Positions 1 to 10,691 are shown, numbered from the stretch's first letter. The stretch is 64,000 bases of DNA from Tsukamurella spumae (GCF_012396015.1 NZ_JAAXOQ010000005.1:1-64000), one strand, 5' to 3'. The notes: generated by a model not told the origin, from the sequence alone. A program made the numbers and translations.

Positions 1-96
1 GTCGCCGCCCAGCTAAACCGCCGGCCCCGCAAGCGCCTCGACTGGCAGACACCAGCCGAGGCACTCGACCAACTACTATCCGAACAAGCAGCATAG
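1..96 (+). CDS. IS30-family transposase, C-terminal end (cut by window edge)
   Basis: Frame 1 reads 31 residues to a TAG stop, beginning VAAQLNRRPRKRLDWQTPAE. The pattern NRRPRKRLxWxTPxEAL is the typical C-terminus of IS30-family transposases, just after the DDE catalytic core. The start and the catalytic residues lie outside the window, so whether the element is intact cannot be judged. No terminal inverted repeat was recognised in the roughly 70 bases that follow before cmrA. Base use is visibly less GC-rich (runs such as ctactatcc and caagcagca) than neighbouring genes, as expected for a mobile element. Confidence 0.75.
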   Translation, partial: VAAQLNRRPRKRLDWQTPAEALDQLLSEQAA

Positions 97-168
97 AGCC
101 GTGTTGCGCTAGCCTCTTGGATCCGCCTGCGGGTTCGCCCTCCATAACGGTGTTCAATCGGGAGTCGG

Positions 169-975
169 TCAGTTGCCGGCGAGCTTCTTGTACATCTGCC
201 CGACGATCGGGGCCATGATCGCGCGTGGCGTGTAGTGGCCGGCCATGGACATGCCCTTGGACAGCAGCCCGGGGACCACGCGCATCTTGTTCTTCTCGAG
301 CGCGTCGAGCGTGACCCGCGCGGTGTACTCGGTGTTGACCCACAGGAACTCGGGAACGACCTTCTCCACCGTGGAGCGATCCTCGGGATCGGGGAGTTCG
401 GTGCGCACGGGGCCGGGGGCGAGCAGGGTGACGTGCACGCCGGTGTTCTTGAGCTCGCCGCGCAGCGACTCGGAGAAGGTGTTGGCGAAGGCCTTCGACG
501 CGGCGTAGGTGGCGTTGTTCGGGATGGGCATGTTGCCGGCCGCGGAGCCGGTGATCATGATGCCGCCGTTGCCGCGCGCGACCATCTGCGGCAACACCGC
601 CAGGGTCAGGTCGTGGACGGCGTTCGCGTTGAGCTCCAGCTGCGCGCGCTCGTAGTCGAAGTCCAGGTCGATGACGCGGCCGAAGGTCGCGGTACCGGCG
701 TTGTTGCACAGGATGGAGATCTCGCGCGAGGCGAGCTCCTCGCAGAGCACGGCGCGGGCGGCGTGGTCGGAGAGGTCGACGCCGCGGACCTCGGCCTCGA
801 CGCCGAACTCGGCGCGCAGCTTCGCGGCCAGCTCCTCCATGGGGCCGGTGCTGCGGGCGACGAGGATGACCGAGTGGCCGCGGCGGGCGAGCTCCGTGGC
901 GAGGGCGACACCGATGCCGGAGGAGCCGCCGGTGACGACGGCGCGGGCGGACTGATGGGGTGCGGGTACTGGCAT
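169..975 (-). CDS. cmrA: Mycolate reductase CmrA (short-chain dehydrogenase)
   Basis: This is a 268-residue classical SDR. The cofactor motif TGGSSGIG sits near residue 15, NNAG near 90, a Ser in the ITGSAAG strand near 143, and the catalytic YxxxK as YAASK near 156. The length of 268, the opening MPVPAPHQSARAVVTGGSSG and the C-terminal region RVVPGLLSKGMSMAG agree, from memory, with M. tuberculosis Rv2509. Rv2509 and its corynebacterial counterpart reduce the 3-oxo intermediate left after Pks13 condensation to give mature mycolic acid. The gene therefore implies a mycolate cell envelope. It is monocistronic, with no close same-strand neighbour. If not CmrA it is still an SDR of the same NADPH-dependent subfamily. 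Confidence 0.85.
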   Translation of the reverse strand: MPVPAPHQSARAVVTGGSSGIGVALATELARRGHSVILVARSTGPMEELAAKLRAEFGVEAEVRGVDLSDHAARAVLCEELASREISILCNNAGTATFGRVIDLDFDYERAQLELNANAVHDLTLAVLPQMVARGNGGIMITGSAAGNMPIPNNATYAASKAFANTFSESLRGELKNTGVHVTLLAPGPVRTELPDPEDRSTVEKVVPEFLWVNTEYTARVTLDALEKNKMRVVPGLLSKGMSMAGHYTPRAIMAPIVGQMYKKLAGN

Positions 976-1121
976 GGGTCAGATCGTACGGGAGGGCACC
1001 CGTGGGTCGACATCGCGAAGATCGCACTGTGACCACCGTGGTCGCGTAGTGGCGCCGGGCGACTTCGCGCACGCTGGACCTGCGGATATGTGTTTCGAGT
1101 GGCGCCCACGGCGTACTGCAA

Positions 1122-1140
1122 TTAGGTTAGCCTCGCCATT
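1122..1140. promoter_or_regulatory. Possible IdeR/DtxR iron-box half-site
   Basis: The bases TTAGGTTAGCCTCGCCATT match the IdeR/DtxR consensus TTAGGTTAGSCTAACCTAA at 14 of 19 positions. The first half is perfect and the second half is poor. The site lies in the 217-base gap between cmrA and the divergent PPOX gene, 52 bases before the latter's ATG. It could be chance. Confidence 0.3.
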
Positions 1141-1192
1141 GTCGTGAGCTGAAGGTGGAAGACATGAACCGTTATGCGGCAGAGTCTGCGGT

Positions 1193-1591
1193 ATGACCGC
1201 AGACATTCCCGAAGCCGCCCGCGCACTCCTCGATCAGGCTCTCGTCGTCGACCTGGCGACGGTGCGCCCCGACGGCGGCCCGCAGGTCAACCCTATGTGG
1301 TTCCTCTTCGAGGACGGGCTGATCTGGTTCACGCACACCGACTTCCGGCAGAAGTTCCGGAACATCCAGCATGAGCCGCGAGTGGCGATCTCGATCCTGC
1401 CCGAGGGGAATCCGTACAACTACTTGGAGATCCGGGGCGAGCTCGACCGAATCGAGCCCGACCCGACGGGTTATCTGTACACGCGTCTCGCGGAGCGGTA
1501 CGGCCAGGGCTCGGTCGTGCCGCCGGATGCGGCGGATCGCGTCAAGATCGCGATCCGCCCCACCCGATTCAGCGGTAACGCCCTGAAGTAG
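1193..1591 (+). CDS. PPOX-class flavin/F420-dependent oxidoreductase
   Basis: This 132-residue protein belongs to the split-barrel pyridoxamine-phosphate-oxidase-like superfamily. The opening VDLATVRPDGGPQVNPMWF is the standard first strand pair of actinobacterial PPOX-class F420-dependent enzymes and deazaflavin-binding proteins. It is followed by RQKFRNIQHEPRVAISI and the strand NYLEIRGELDRI. These proteins use F420H2 or flavin to reduce varied, usually unknown, substrates. The single-domain length is normal. The gene is divergent from cmrA and converges on the fadH-like gene with a 4-base gap. The substrate cannot be told from sequence. Confidence 0.8.
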   Translation: MTADIPEAARALLDQALVVDLATVRPDGGPQVNPMWFLFEDGLIWFTHTDFRQKFRNIQHEPRVAISILPEGNPYNYLEIRGELDRIEPDPTGYLYTRLAERYGQGSVVPPDAADRVKIAIRPTRFSGNALK

Positions 1592-1595
1592 GGCG

Positions 1596-3635
<2,040 letters not shown>

Positions 3636-4190
3636 TTAATCCGCTGATTCAGAGCTGTGGCTGGGCAGGGCACGGAGAACCTCGTCGAGCCAGTCGACGG
3701 TGCCCTGTTCGGAGAGCACGCCGCCGCGCAGTACGAGGTACTGCTGCAGCTGTGTGCCCGTGAGGGTGGCAGGGGTGGGGTAGTCGCGGGTCTCCAGGGT
3801 GCGGAAGAGTTCCGCCCGCTCGGCGTGCAGGTCCCGGACGCGCCGGACCTCGTTCGCCAGGTAGGGCAGGTCCGACGGTGCCGCACCCCGGATTCGGGTG
3901 GCCAGCTCGCGCCGGTCCGGCGAATCCTTGCCCGGCGTGCGGATCCATTCCGACAGGGCCTTCCGCCCGGTGTCGGTGATCGAGTAGACCTTCTTGTCCG
4001 GCTTGCCGTCCTGTGCCTGTTCGACGTAGGTGACGAGGCCGTCCTCGGTCATCCGCGCCAGCGTCTTGTAGATCTGCTGGTGCGAGGCCTGCCACCAGTG
4101 CCCGATCGAGCGGTCGAAGCGCCGGGTGAGCTGATATCCGGTGCCCGATCGTTCGCTCAGGGAGACGAGCAGTGCATGTTCGAGGGCCAC
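3636..4190 (-). CDS. PadR-family transcriptional regulator
   Basis: A PadR winged-helix domain (ALEHALLVSLSE, GYQLTRRFDRSIG, HQQIYKTLARMTEDGLV) occupies the first 85 residues. A helical dimerisation tail of the Vir/AphA-like C-terminal type follows, giving 184 residues in all. I place the start at the GTG at 4190 because PadR proteins begin directly at the ALEHALL helix. A TTG start at 4226 would add 12 unlike residues and would overlap the palindrome at 4222-4235. PadR proteins usually repress their own operon and respond to small molecules. The 9-base gap to the fadH-like gene makes that enzyme the likely target. The ligand is unknown. Confidence 0.85.
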   Translation of the reverse strand: MALEHALLVSLSERSGTGYQLTRRFDRSIGHWWQASHQQIYKTLARMTEDGLVTYVEQAQDGKPDKKVYSITDTGRKALSEWIRTPGKDSPDRRELATRIRGAAPSDLPYLANEVRRVRDLHAERAELFRTLETRDYPTPATLTGTQLQQYLVLRGGVLSEQGTVDWLDEVLRALPSHSSESAD

Positions 4191-4221
4191 GCCGCCGACG
4201 CTACCGTCGCCTCGGAACTTA

Positions 4222-4235
4222 TGCAACTAATTGCA
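4222..4235. promoter_or_regulatory. Inverted repeat, candidate PadR operator
   Basis: TGCAA-CTAA-TTGCA is a perfect 5-bp inverted repeat with a 4-base centre, 31 bases upstream of the preferred padR start. Its AT-richness stands out locally. Position and symmetry suggest autoregulation of padR-fadH. No experimental consensus was used. Confidence 0.4.
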
Positions 4236-4299
4236 GTGCGTGTTGATGCACAGGTCAGCTCCACGTGACCTTGCCGATAGGATGACCACCGCACCACCA

Positions 4300-4373
4300 G
4301 CCTCCGTAGCTCAGTTGGATAGAGCAAGAGCCTTCTAATCTCTAGGTCGCAGGTTCGATTCCTGCCGGGGGCG
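4300..4373 (+). tRNA. tRNA-Arg, anticodon TCT
   Basis: The cloverleaf folds as follows: acceptor GCCTCCG with CGGGGGC (one G-U pair), D stem GCTC/GAGC, anticodon loop CTTCTAA giving anticodon TCT (reads AGA), and T arm GCAGG-TTCGATT-CCTGC. The last base pair of the anticodon stem is mismatched. CCA is not encoded. The gene stands alone between padR (divergent) and the citrate transporter. Confidence 0.95.
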
Positions 4374-4423
4374 CACAGGCTCACGTTCGGATCACCGTCG
4401 CGGTACGGCGCGAAACGCGCAGA

Positions 4424-4451
4424 AGTGCGACTAACACGCACAAGAGTGCGC
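4424..4451. promoter_or_regulatory. Repeated GTGCG/CGCAC elements before citM
   Basis: AGTGCG occurs at 4424 and 4445, and CGCAC at 4437-4441 pairs with the first copy as an inverted repeat (GTGCG-ACTAACA-CGCAC). The cluster lies between the tRNA and the transporter start at 4517. It could be an operator for the CitB-like response regulator encoded downstream, or a hairpin after the tRNA. Confidence 0.3.
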
Positions 4452-4516
4452 TGTGAACCCCATCACCCCCATGCTTCTCGTGTTATCCCGATCACTCACT
4501 CACGAGGAGAAACCCC

Positions 4517-5893
4517 ATGTTGACAGTCCTGGGACTGACCATGGTCGCGGCGTTCATGGTCGTCATCATGACCCGCCGCGCGACGCCCATCGTCGCGCTG
4601 ATCGCCGTTCCGGTGGTCTTCGGCCTGCTCGCGGGGGCGGGCACGGGCATCGGCAAGATGATCACCGACGGCATCAAGGATCTCGCCCCCACCGCGGCCA
4701 TGCTGTTCTTCGCGATCATCTTCTTCGGGGTGATGATCGACGTCGGCCTGTTCGACCCGGTCATCCGCGCCGTGGTCCGCGTCGTCGGCGAGGACCCGGC
4801 CAAGCTCGTACTCGGCACGGGTGTCCTGGCCGCCGTCGTCTCGCTCGACGGTGACGGCTCCACGACCTTCATCGTCACCACGACCGCGCTGCTTCCGTTG
4901 TACCTCAAGCTCGGCGTCAGCCCCGTCGTGCTCACGGTGGTGGCGGGCCTGGCGAACGGCACCATGAACATCCTCCCCTGGGGCGGCCCCACCGCCCGCG
5001 CCGCCGCCGCGCTGAAGATCTCACCGTCCGAGGTGTTCGTGCCGATGATCCCGTCGCTGATCGCGGGTATGGTCGTGGTTCTCGCCTTCGCCTGGCATCT
5101 CGGGCTCATGGAGCGCAAGCGTCTGGGCAGCATCGTGATCCGTGATCGGGTCCTCTCCGGCGTGGGCTCCGGGGGCGGGGGCGGCACCGTCGGCGGTGAT
5201 GCGGGCACCGGCGGGCCCGACGAGGATTCCTCGGGCACCAAGGACGGCGCGCTGACGGCGGCCCTCGGCGTGCACGGCAACCCGAAGCTCCTGTGGTTCA
5301 ACGCCGCGATCACCATCGCGCTGCTCGCGGTGCTCGCGCTGGACCTGCTGCCGATCCCGGTGCTGTTCATGATCGCCGCCGCGATCGCGCTGGCCGTGAA
5401 CTTCCCCAGGGTGGCGGAGCAGCAGGAGGCCATCACGCGGCACTCGAAGTCGATCGTCTCGGTGGTCGGAATGGTCTTCGCCGCAGCAGTTCTGACCGGC
5501 GTCTTCAAGGGAACCGGCATGGTGGAGTCGGTGGCCGCCTGGGTCACGGGCATCATCCCCACGTCGATGGGGCCGCACCTGGCAGTGATCACCGGCATCC
5601 TCTCGATCCCGTTCACCTTCCTGATGTCCAACGACGCCTTCTACTTCGGTGTCCTGCCGGTGCTCTCGGAGACGGCGGGCCACTACGGGATCAGCGCCGC
5701 CGAGATGGCCCGGGCCTCGATCACCGGTCAGCCCTTCCACATGCAGAGCCCGTTGGTCCCGGCCATCCTGCTGCTCGTCGCGCTGGCGGGTGTCGGACTC
5801 GCCGATCACCACAAGAAGGTGCTGTGGCGCGCGGTCGTCGTCTCGCTCGTGATGCTGGTCGTCGGAGTCCTCGTCGGCCAGATCCCGTTCTGA
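4517..5893 (+). CDS. citM: CitMHS-family citrate/Mg(Ca) complex:H+ symporter
   Basis: This 458-residue membrane protein has about a dozen hydrophobic segments and the CitMHS hallmarks: SLDGDGSTTFIVTTTALLPLY near residue 113, NILPWGGPTARAA near 155, and LMSNDAFYFGVLPVL near 370. The family takes up citrate as a divalent-metal complex with protons. A hydrophilic Gly-rich loop around 215-240 is cytoplasmic-like. GAGGAG at 4504-4509 gives a good ribosome site 7 bases before the ATG. The next two genes encode a CitA/DcuS-like sensor and its regulator, which supports a tricarboxylate or dicarboxylate substrate. Confidence 0.88.
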   Translation: MLTVLGLTMVAAFMVVIMTRRATPIVALIAVPVVFGLLAGAGTGIGKMITDGIKDLAPTAAMLFFAIIFFGVMIDVGLFDPVIRAVVRVVGEDPAKLVLGTGVLAAVVSLDGDGSTTFIVTTTALLPLYLKLGVSPVVLTVVAGLANGTMNILPWGGPTARAAAALKISPSEVFVPMIPSLIAGMVVVLAFAWHLGLMERKRLGSIVIRDRVLSGVGSGGGGGTVGGDAGTGGPDEDSSGTKDGALTAALGVHGNPKLLWFNAAITIALLAVLALDLLPIPVLFMIAAAIALAVNFPRVAEQQEAITRHSKSIVSVVGMVFAAAVLTGVFKGTGMVESVAAWVTGIIPTSMGPHLAVITGILSIPFTFLMSNDAFYFGVLPVLSETAGHYGISAAEMARASITGQPFHMQSPLVPAILLLVALAGVGLADHHKKVLWRAVVVSLVMLVVGVLVGQIPF

Positions 5894-5921
5894 GCACGGA
5901 TCGGATGACTAGGCTGAGGCG

Positions 5922-7556
5922 ATGCCCAGGATCCGGCTGCGGACGCAGATCCTCCTGCTTCAGGTGGTGATCATCATCGTCAGCCTGGCGGCCGGATTCG
6001 GCATCGTGCTGCACCGTGTGGACGCGAACACCCGTACCGAGTACGGGCACCGGGCGGAGGCGATCGCCGAGACGGTCGCCTCCGACACCGATGTCCGGGC
6101 CGGCGCCGCAGCGCAGTCCGCGGCCCGGCGCGCGGGCCGTCCGGCCACGCAGGCCGAACTCGCCGCCGCACCGCTGCAGCGCCAGGCGGTCGCGATCACC
6201 CAGCGCACGGGAGTGCTGTTCGTGGTCATCGCCGATGACGCCGGCTACCGGATCGCCCACCCCGACCCGTCCCAGCTGGGTGCGCCGCTCAGCACCGACC
6301 CGTCGACCGTGCTCGGCGGTGACGTCGAACTCACCCTGCAGCGCGGAACCCTCGGCGACTCGGTCCGCGCCAAGGCCCCGGTCCTCGGTCCCGACGGGAA
6401 GGTCGTGGGTCTGGTCAGTGTCGGGATCTCCACCGAGACGGTCGCCGAGGCGGCGCGCCGCACCCTGCTCCTGCTGGCGGCGGTCGCGGCTCTCGCGCTC
6501 GCCGTCGGGATCATCGGCTCGGGGCTGCTGGCCCGACGGTGGCGGCGCCTGACACTGGGACTCGAGCCGGAGGAGATGGCGGAGCTGATCCGGGAACAGA
6601 GCGCCGTCCTGTACTCGGGCTCGGAGGGCGTCATCGCCATCGACGCCACGGGGATCGTCCGCGTCATCAACGACCGCGCCCGCGAACTGCTCGGCGTGAC
6701 CGCCGAGGCGGGCACTCCGCTACCGGAACTGGGCCTCTCGGAACGGGTCTCGGCCGTCGTGGCGGCTCCCACCGAGACGCCCGTCGCGGCCGCGGTGAAC
6801 GAGCGCGTCGTCCTCGTCGCCGCTCGTCGTGTGCACCGCGGCGAGACGGATCTGGGCACCGTCCTCACCGCGGTCGACCGGACCGATGTCGAGGCGCTCA
6901 CCCGCGAGCTGGACTCCGTGCAGGCCATGAGTTCCGCGCTGCGCGCGCAACGGCACGAGGCGGCCAATCGCGTGCACGTCGTCGCCGGGCTGCTCCGCGA
7001 CGGCCGCACCGACGAGGCCATCGCCTATCTCGACGAGATCTCCGGTCCGGCCGGGGTCCTGCCGGTGTCCGGGCTCGATCGCCTCGACGAGCCGCACTTG
7101 CAGGCCTTCGTCTCGGCCAAGGCCGCGCGGGCCCGTGAGCGGGGCGTGGTGCTGCGGGTCGGCGCAGACACCGCACTGGTCGGCGTGCTCACGCACCCCG
7201 TCGACACCACCACCCTCGTGGGCAATCTGCTCGACAACGCCATCGACGCCGCCGCGGACGGCGGCGAGCCCCGGGAGGTGGAGATCGACGTGCTGCGCGA
7301 CGGCGACGACCTCGCGATCATCGTCGCCGACAGCGGGCCGGGATTCACCGTCGACGATCCCTTCGTGGAGGGCGTCAGCACCCGCACCGATCCGACGGTG
7401 CCCGGCGGGCGCGGTCTCGGCCTGGCGATCGCGCGGCAGGTGGCGCGCGGGCACGGGGGAGAGGTCACCGTCGTCGGGCGCGGCGGCACCGCCGCGGACG
7501 AGCCCACCACCGTCATGGCGACCCTGCCGCAGGGGGTGCGCGACGATGCCTCGTGA
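5922..7556 (+). CDS. CitA/DcuS-like sensor histidine kinase
   Basis: This 544-residue membrane kinase has a first transmembrane helix at about 8-28, an extracytoplasmic sensory domain (about 30-178, with the conserved VLFVVIADD and VGLVSVGI strands of CitA/DcuS ligand domains), and a second helix at about 181-205. A cytoplasmic PAS-like region lies at about 215-320, the H-box RHEAANRVHVVAGLL carries His345, and an HATPase domain follows with NLLDNAIDAA, ADSGPGF and GGRGLGLAI boxes. It probably senses citrate or a C4-dicarboxylate outside the cell and phosphorylates the next gene product. It starts 28 bases after the transporter, so the three genes are likely one unit. Confidence 0.88.
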   Translation: MPRIRLRTQILLLQVVIIIVSLAAGFGIVLHRVDANTRTEYGHRAEAIAETVASDTDVRAGAAAQSAARRAGRPATQAELAAAPLQRQAVAITQRTGVLFVVIADDAGYRIAHPDPSQLGAPLSTDPSTVLGGDVELTLQRGTLGDSVRAKAPVLGPDGKVVGLVSVGISTETVAEAARRTLLLLAAVAALALAVGIIGSGLLARRWRRLTLGLEPEEMAELIREQSAVLYSGSEGVIAIDATGIVRVINDRARELLGVTAEAGTPLPELGLSERVSAVVAAPTETPVAAAVNERVVLVAARRVHRGETDLGTVLTAVDRTDVEALTRELDSVQAMSSALRAQRHEAANRVHVVAGLLRDGRTDEAIAYLDEISGPAGVLPVSGLDRLDEPHLQAFVSAKAARARERGVVLRVGADTALVGVLTHPVDTTTLVGNLLDNAIDAAADGGEPREVEIDVLRDGDDLAIIVADSGPGFTVDDPFVEGVSTRTDPTVPGGRGLGLAIARQVARGHGGEVTVVGRGGTAADEPTTVMATLPQGVRDDAS

Positions 7557-8205
7557 CCTACGGATCCTCGTGGTGGACGAAGACTTCCGGGTGGCCGCGT
7601 TGCACGCCAAGATCGTGGACACCATGGTCGGGCTCACCACGGTGGGCTCCGCTCGGACGCTGTCGGAGGCGCGCGCGATCCTGGAGCGCGAGCGGATCGA
7701 CCTGGCGCTGGTCGACGTCTACCTCCCCGACGGCTCGGGCATCGACCTGGTCCGCGAGATGCGCTGCGACGCGTTCATCCTCGGTGCCGCCGACGATGCG
7801 GCCGGTGTGCGCGCGGGCTTCGCCGCGGGCGCCCTGCAGTACCTCATCAAGCCCTTTCCGGCGACGGAGCTCGCGCGACGGCTCGGCGCGTACACGGCCT
7901 ACCGGCGGATTCTCGACGGTCCCGAGGTCACCCAGGACCAGGTCGACGCCGCCGCGTCGGTGCTGCGCAGCGACCGCCCGGCCCCGCGCCGCGACGACGG
8001 CGGCTCGGTCACCGAGCGGCGCATCGTCGAGGCGCTGCGGGCGGCGGAGGGGCCGCTGCTGGCCGACGACATCGCAGGCCAGGTGGGGATCTCACCGGCG
8101 ACCGCGCGCCGCTACCTCGCCGACCTGGTGCGGGACGGGACGCTGACGATGGCGCTGCAGTACGGCGCCACCGGGCGCCCGCGGCAGCGATATGCGCTGA
8201 GCTGA
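7546..8205 (+). CDS. CitB/DctR-like response regulator
   Basis: A receiver domain covers residues 1-120, with the acidic pocket VVDED near 9-13, phospho-acceptor Asp57 in LALVDVYLPD, and the conserved Lys in YLIKPF. A linker leads to a C-terminal helix-turn-helix (about 150-215, DDIAGQVGISPATARRYLAD). This is the CitB/DcuR/DpiA layout. The ATG at 7546 overlaps the kinase end by 11 bases, so the pair is translationally coupled. It likely activates the transporter gene at 4517. The protein has 219 residues. Confidence 0.88.
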   Translation: MPRDLRILVVDEDFRVAALHAKIVDTMVGLTTVGSARTLSEARAILERERIDLALVDVYLPDGSGIDLVREMRCDAFILGAADDAAGVRAGFAAGALQYLIKPFPATELARRLGAYTAYRRILDGPEVTQDQVDAAASVLRSDRPAPRRDDGGSVTERRIVEALRAAEGPLLADDIAGQVGISPATARRYLADLVRDGTLTMALQYGATGRPRQRYALS

Positions 8206-8258
8206 GCCCGTTTCCGCCCAGTGCGAGGCCCCTCGCCGAACCCCTCGGCCGCGTATGG

Positions 8259-8276
8259 CTGACGCCTGAGCGTCAG
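8259..8276. terminator. Hairpin between convergent genes
   Basis: CTGACGC-CTGA-GCGTCAG is a perfect 7-bp stem with a tetraloop. It sits between the response-regulator stop (8205) and the paaK stop (8273), touching the latter. There is no T-run; it probably works as a bidirectional stop or end-protecting hairpin. Confidence 0.45.
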
Positions 8277-9562
8277 TCCTTCGGGCGGTTGTCGACCAGC
8301 CGGCGTGCCTTGCCGACGGTGCGCTCGATGCCGCCCGGGGGGAGAACGTCGACCTCGACCGAGATGCCGATCGTGTCCTTGATGATCCTGGTCAGGGTGC
8401 TGCCGGCGGTCTCGTCGACGGGGCGGTCGTGACGGTTCTCGACCCGCACGGTGAGCCGGTCCATGCGCTCGGGACGGTCCAGCACGCACTGGAACTGGGG
8501 TGCGAGGGAATCGATCCCGAGGATCAGCTCCTCGATCTGGGTCGGGAACACGTTGACTCCGCGCAGGATCATCATGTCGTCGGTGCGGCCGGTGACCTTC
8601 TCCATCCGCCGCATGGTGCGGGCGGTCCCGGGGAGCAGGCGGGTGAGATCCCGCGTGCGGTACCGGATGATCGGCGTCGCCTGCTTGGTGAGCGAGGTGA
8701 AGACCAGCTCGCCGTGCTCGCCGTCCGGCAGCACCTCACCGGTCATCGGGTCGATGACCTCGGGGTAGAAGTGGTCCTCCCAGATGTGCAGGCCGTCCTT
8801 CGTCTCGACGCACTCCATCGCGACGCCCGGTCCGATCACCTCGGACAGGCCGTAGATGTCGACGGCGTCGATGCCCACCTCCTGCTCGAGCTCGGCGCGC
8901 ATCCGGTCGGTCCACGGCTCGGCGCCGAAGACGCCTGTGCGCAGCGAGGTCGCGCGGGGATCGACGCCCATGGCCAGCATGGTGTCGACGATCGTGAGCA
9001 TGTAGCTCGGGGTCACCATGATCGCGTCGGGCTCGAAGTCCTGGATCAGTTGGATCTGCTTCTCCGTCTGTCCGCCCGACATGGGGATCACCGTGGCGCC
9101 CAGCCGTTCGGCGCCGTAGTGCGCGCCGAGGCCTCCGGTGAACAGGCCGTAGCCATAGGCGACGTGGACCCGGTCGCCCGCGCGGACGCCGGCCGCGCGG
9201 AGCGATCTGGCGACCACGTCCGCCCACGTGCTGATGTCCTCGGCGGTGTAGCCCACCACGGTGGGGCGGCCGGTGGTGCCGGAGGAGGCATGGATCCGCG
9301 AGACCCGTTCGCGCGGCACGGCGAACATGCCGAACGGGTAGTTCTCGCGCAGGTCCGCCTTCGTCGTGAAGGGGAACTTGGCGAGGTCGGCGAGCTCCTT
9401 GAGGTCGGACGGGTGCACCCCCGCCTCGTCGAAGGCGCGGCGGTAGTGGGGCACGTTCTCGTAGGCGTGGGTGACCGACCACTGCATGCGCTCGAGCTGC
9501 AGGGCGGAGATCCGGTCGCGGGTGGCGAACTCGATGTCGTCGGTGGGAACGGTCGATGTCAT
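8273..9562 (-). CDS. paaK: Phenylacetate-CoA ligase
   Basis: This 429-residue AMP-forming ligase carries the P-loop SSGTTGRP at 93-100, YGLSEVIGPG for nucleotide binding near 240, and the C-terminal hinge region RTDDMMILRGVNVFPTQIE typical of PaaK. It activates phenylacetate to phenylacetyl-CoA in the cytosol, the entry step of the pathway. It is the last gene of the minus-strand paa operon and follows paaE after 40 bases. Full length and all core motifs are present. Confidence 0.95.
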   Translation of the reverse strand: MTSTVPTDDIEFATRDRISALQLERMQWSVTHAYENVPHYRRAFDEAGVHPSDLKELADLAKFPFTTKADLRENYPFGMFAVPRERVSRIHASSGTTGRPTVVGYTAEDISTWADVVARSLRAAGVRAGDRVHVAYGYGLFTGGLGAHYGAERLGATVIPMSGGQTEKQIQLIQDFEPDAIMVTPSYMLTIVDTMLAMGVDPRATSLRTGVFGAEPWTDRMRAELEQEVGIDAVDIYGLSEVIGPGVAMECVETKDGLHIWEDHFYPEVIDPMTGEVLPDGEHGELVFTSLTKQATPIIRYRTRDLTRLLPGTARTMRRMEKVTGRTDDMMILRGVNVFPTQIEELILGIDSLAPQFQCVLDRPERMDRLTVRVENRHDRPVDETAGSTLTRIIKDTIGISVEVDVLPPGGIERTVGKARRLVDNRPKD

Positions 9563-9602
9563 GGTTGGCTTCCTCGGGCTGGAAAGGCGGGGAGGTCGGG
9601 CG

Positions 9603-10691
9603 TCAGGCGTCGAAGTCGACGGTGACGGTGTCGCTGGTCGGGTACGTCTGGCAGGTCAGGACGAAGCCGGCGGCCACCTCGTCGTCCTCGAGGGCGTAGT
9701 TGCGTCGCATGTCGACGGTGCCGCACAGCACCTTCGCGCGGCAGGTTCCGCACACGCCCCCCTTGCAGGCGAAGGGCAGGTCGGGGCGGAAGTTCTCGGC
9801 ACCGTCGAGCAGGGTGTCGTCCTGGGCGATCGTGCCGGTGGCGCTCCGCCCGTCGAGGACGACGGTGACGGCGCTGCTCGGGCCGGTGATGCCCGGCTCG
9901 CGGTGCTTCTCCTGGGGCGGCGGGGTGCCGTCGTCGACGTAGAACAGCTCGCGATGGATCGCGCTGCGCGCCACACCGAGTTCGGCGAGCACGGCCTCCG
10001 AGTCGGTGACCATGCCGTGCGGGCCGCACAGCCAGAAGTGGTCGACATCGCCGGTCGGCACCACGGTGAGCAGCAGCTCGCGGAGCCGCTCGGCGTCGAC
10101 CCGGCCGGTGAACAGCTCGACATCGCGGGGCTCGCGGGAGAGGACGTGGATCACGTCGAGTCGGTCGTGGTAGCGGTCCTTGAGATCGGCGATCTCGTCG
10201 GCGAACATCACCGACCGCGTGCGCCGGTTGCTGTAGATGAGGATCACGCGCGCAGCGGGATTGGCGAGGACGGTGCCGGCGATGGACAGCATCGGCGTGA
10301 TGCCGGAGCCCGCCGCGATCAGCACGTGCACGCCACCCGCGTCGGGGTCGGCGGCGAAACTGCCGGTGGGGCCCTGCACCTCGATGGTGTCGCCGGCGCG
10401 GACCCGCCGAACCAGCCACGAGGAGAAGAGACCGTCGGTGACCTCGCGGACGCCGACCCGAGGCCGGTCGCCGACGGGTGCGCAGATCGAGTACGACCGG
10501 CGATGTTCGACCCCGTCGATCATCCGGCGCAGCGTGAGCGACTGCCCGGCGGCGAAGGCGAACTCGTCGGCCAGTTCGCCCGGGACGTCGAAGGTGACGG
10601 CCACCGCGTCGTCGCACAGTGGCTCGACGTCGGCGACGGTGAGCGCGTGGAACGCGCGACCCCGGGCGGGGGTGGGGGCGACGGCGGTCAT
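9603..10691 (-). CDS. paaE: Phenylacetyl-CoA epoxidase reductase subunit PaaE
   Basis: This 362-residue protein has an FAD-binding barrel (RRSYSIC near 65), an NAD(P) domain (AAGSGITPML near 125) and a C-terminal plant-type [2Fe-2S] ferredoxin with Cys309, Cys314, Cys317 and Cys347. It passes electrons from NADPH to the PaaA diiron centre. The ATG at 10691 shares one base with the paaD stop. Order and length match PaaE of other bacteria. Confidence 0.95.
   Translation of the reverse strand: MTAVAPTPARGRAFHALTVADVEPLCDDAVAVTFDVPGELADEFAFAAGQSLTLRRMIDGVEHRRSYSICAPVGDRPRVGVREVTDGLFSSWLVRRVRAGDTIEVQGPTGSFAADPDAGGVHVLIAAGSGITPMLSIAGTVLANPAARVILIYSNRRTRSVMFADEIADLKDRYHDRLDVIHVLSREPRDVELFTGRVDAERLRELLLTVVPTGDVDHFWLCGPHGMVTDSEAVLAELGVARSAIHRELFYVDDGTPPPQEKHREPGITGPSSAVTVVLDGRSATGTIAQDDTLLDGAENFRPDLPFACKGGVCGTCRAKVLCGTVDMRRNYALEDDEVAAGFVLTCQTYPTSDTVTVDFDA

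Noticed and set aside
235-1032. Plus-strand frames opposite cmrA
   Set aside because: They are Arg/Gly/Asp/His-rich antisense shadows caused by high GC. CmrA on the minus strand has full SDR motifs.
4157-4441. Open frame on the minus strand containing APGRNRTCDLEIRRLLLYPT
   Set aside because: It is the reverse strand of tRNA-Arg(TCT). This peptide is a well-known database artefact from translating tRNA genes.
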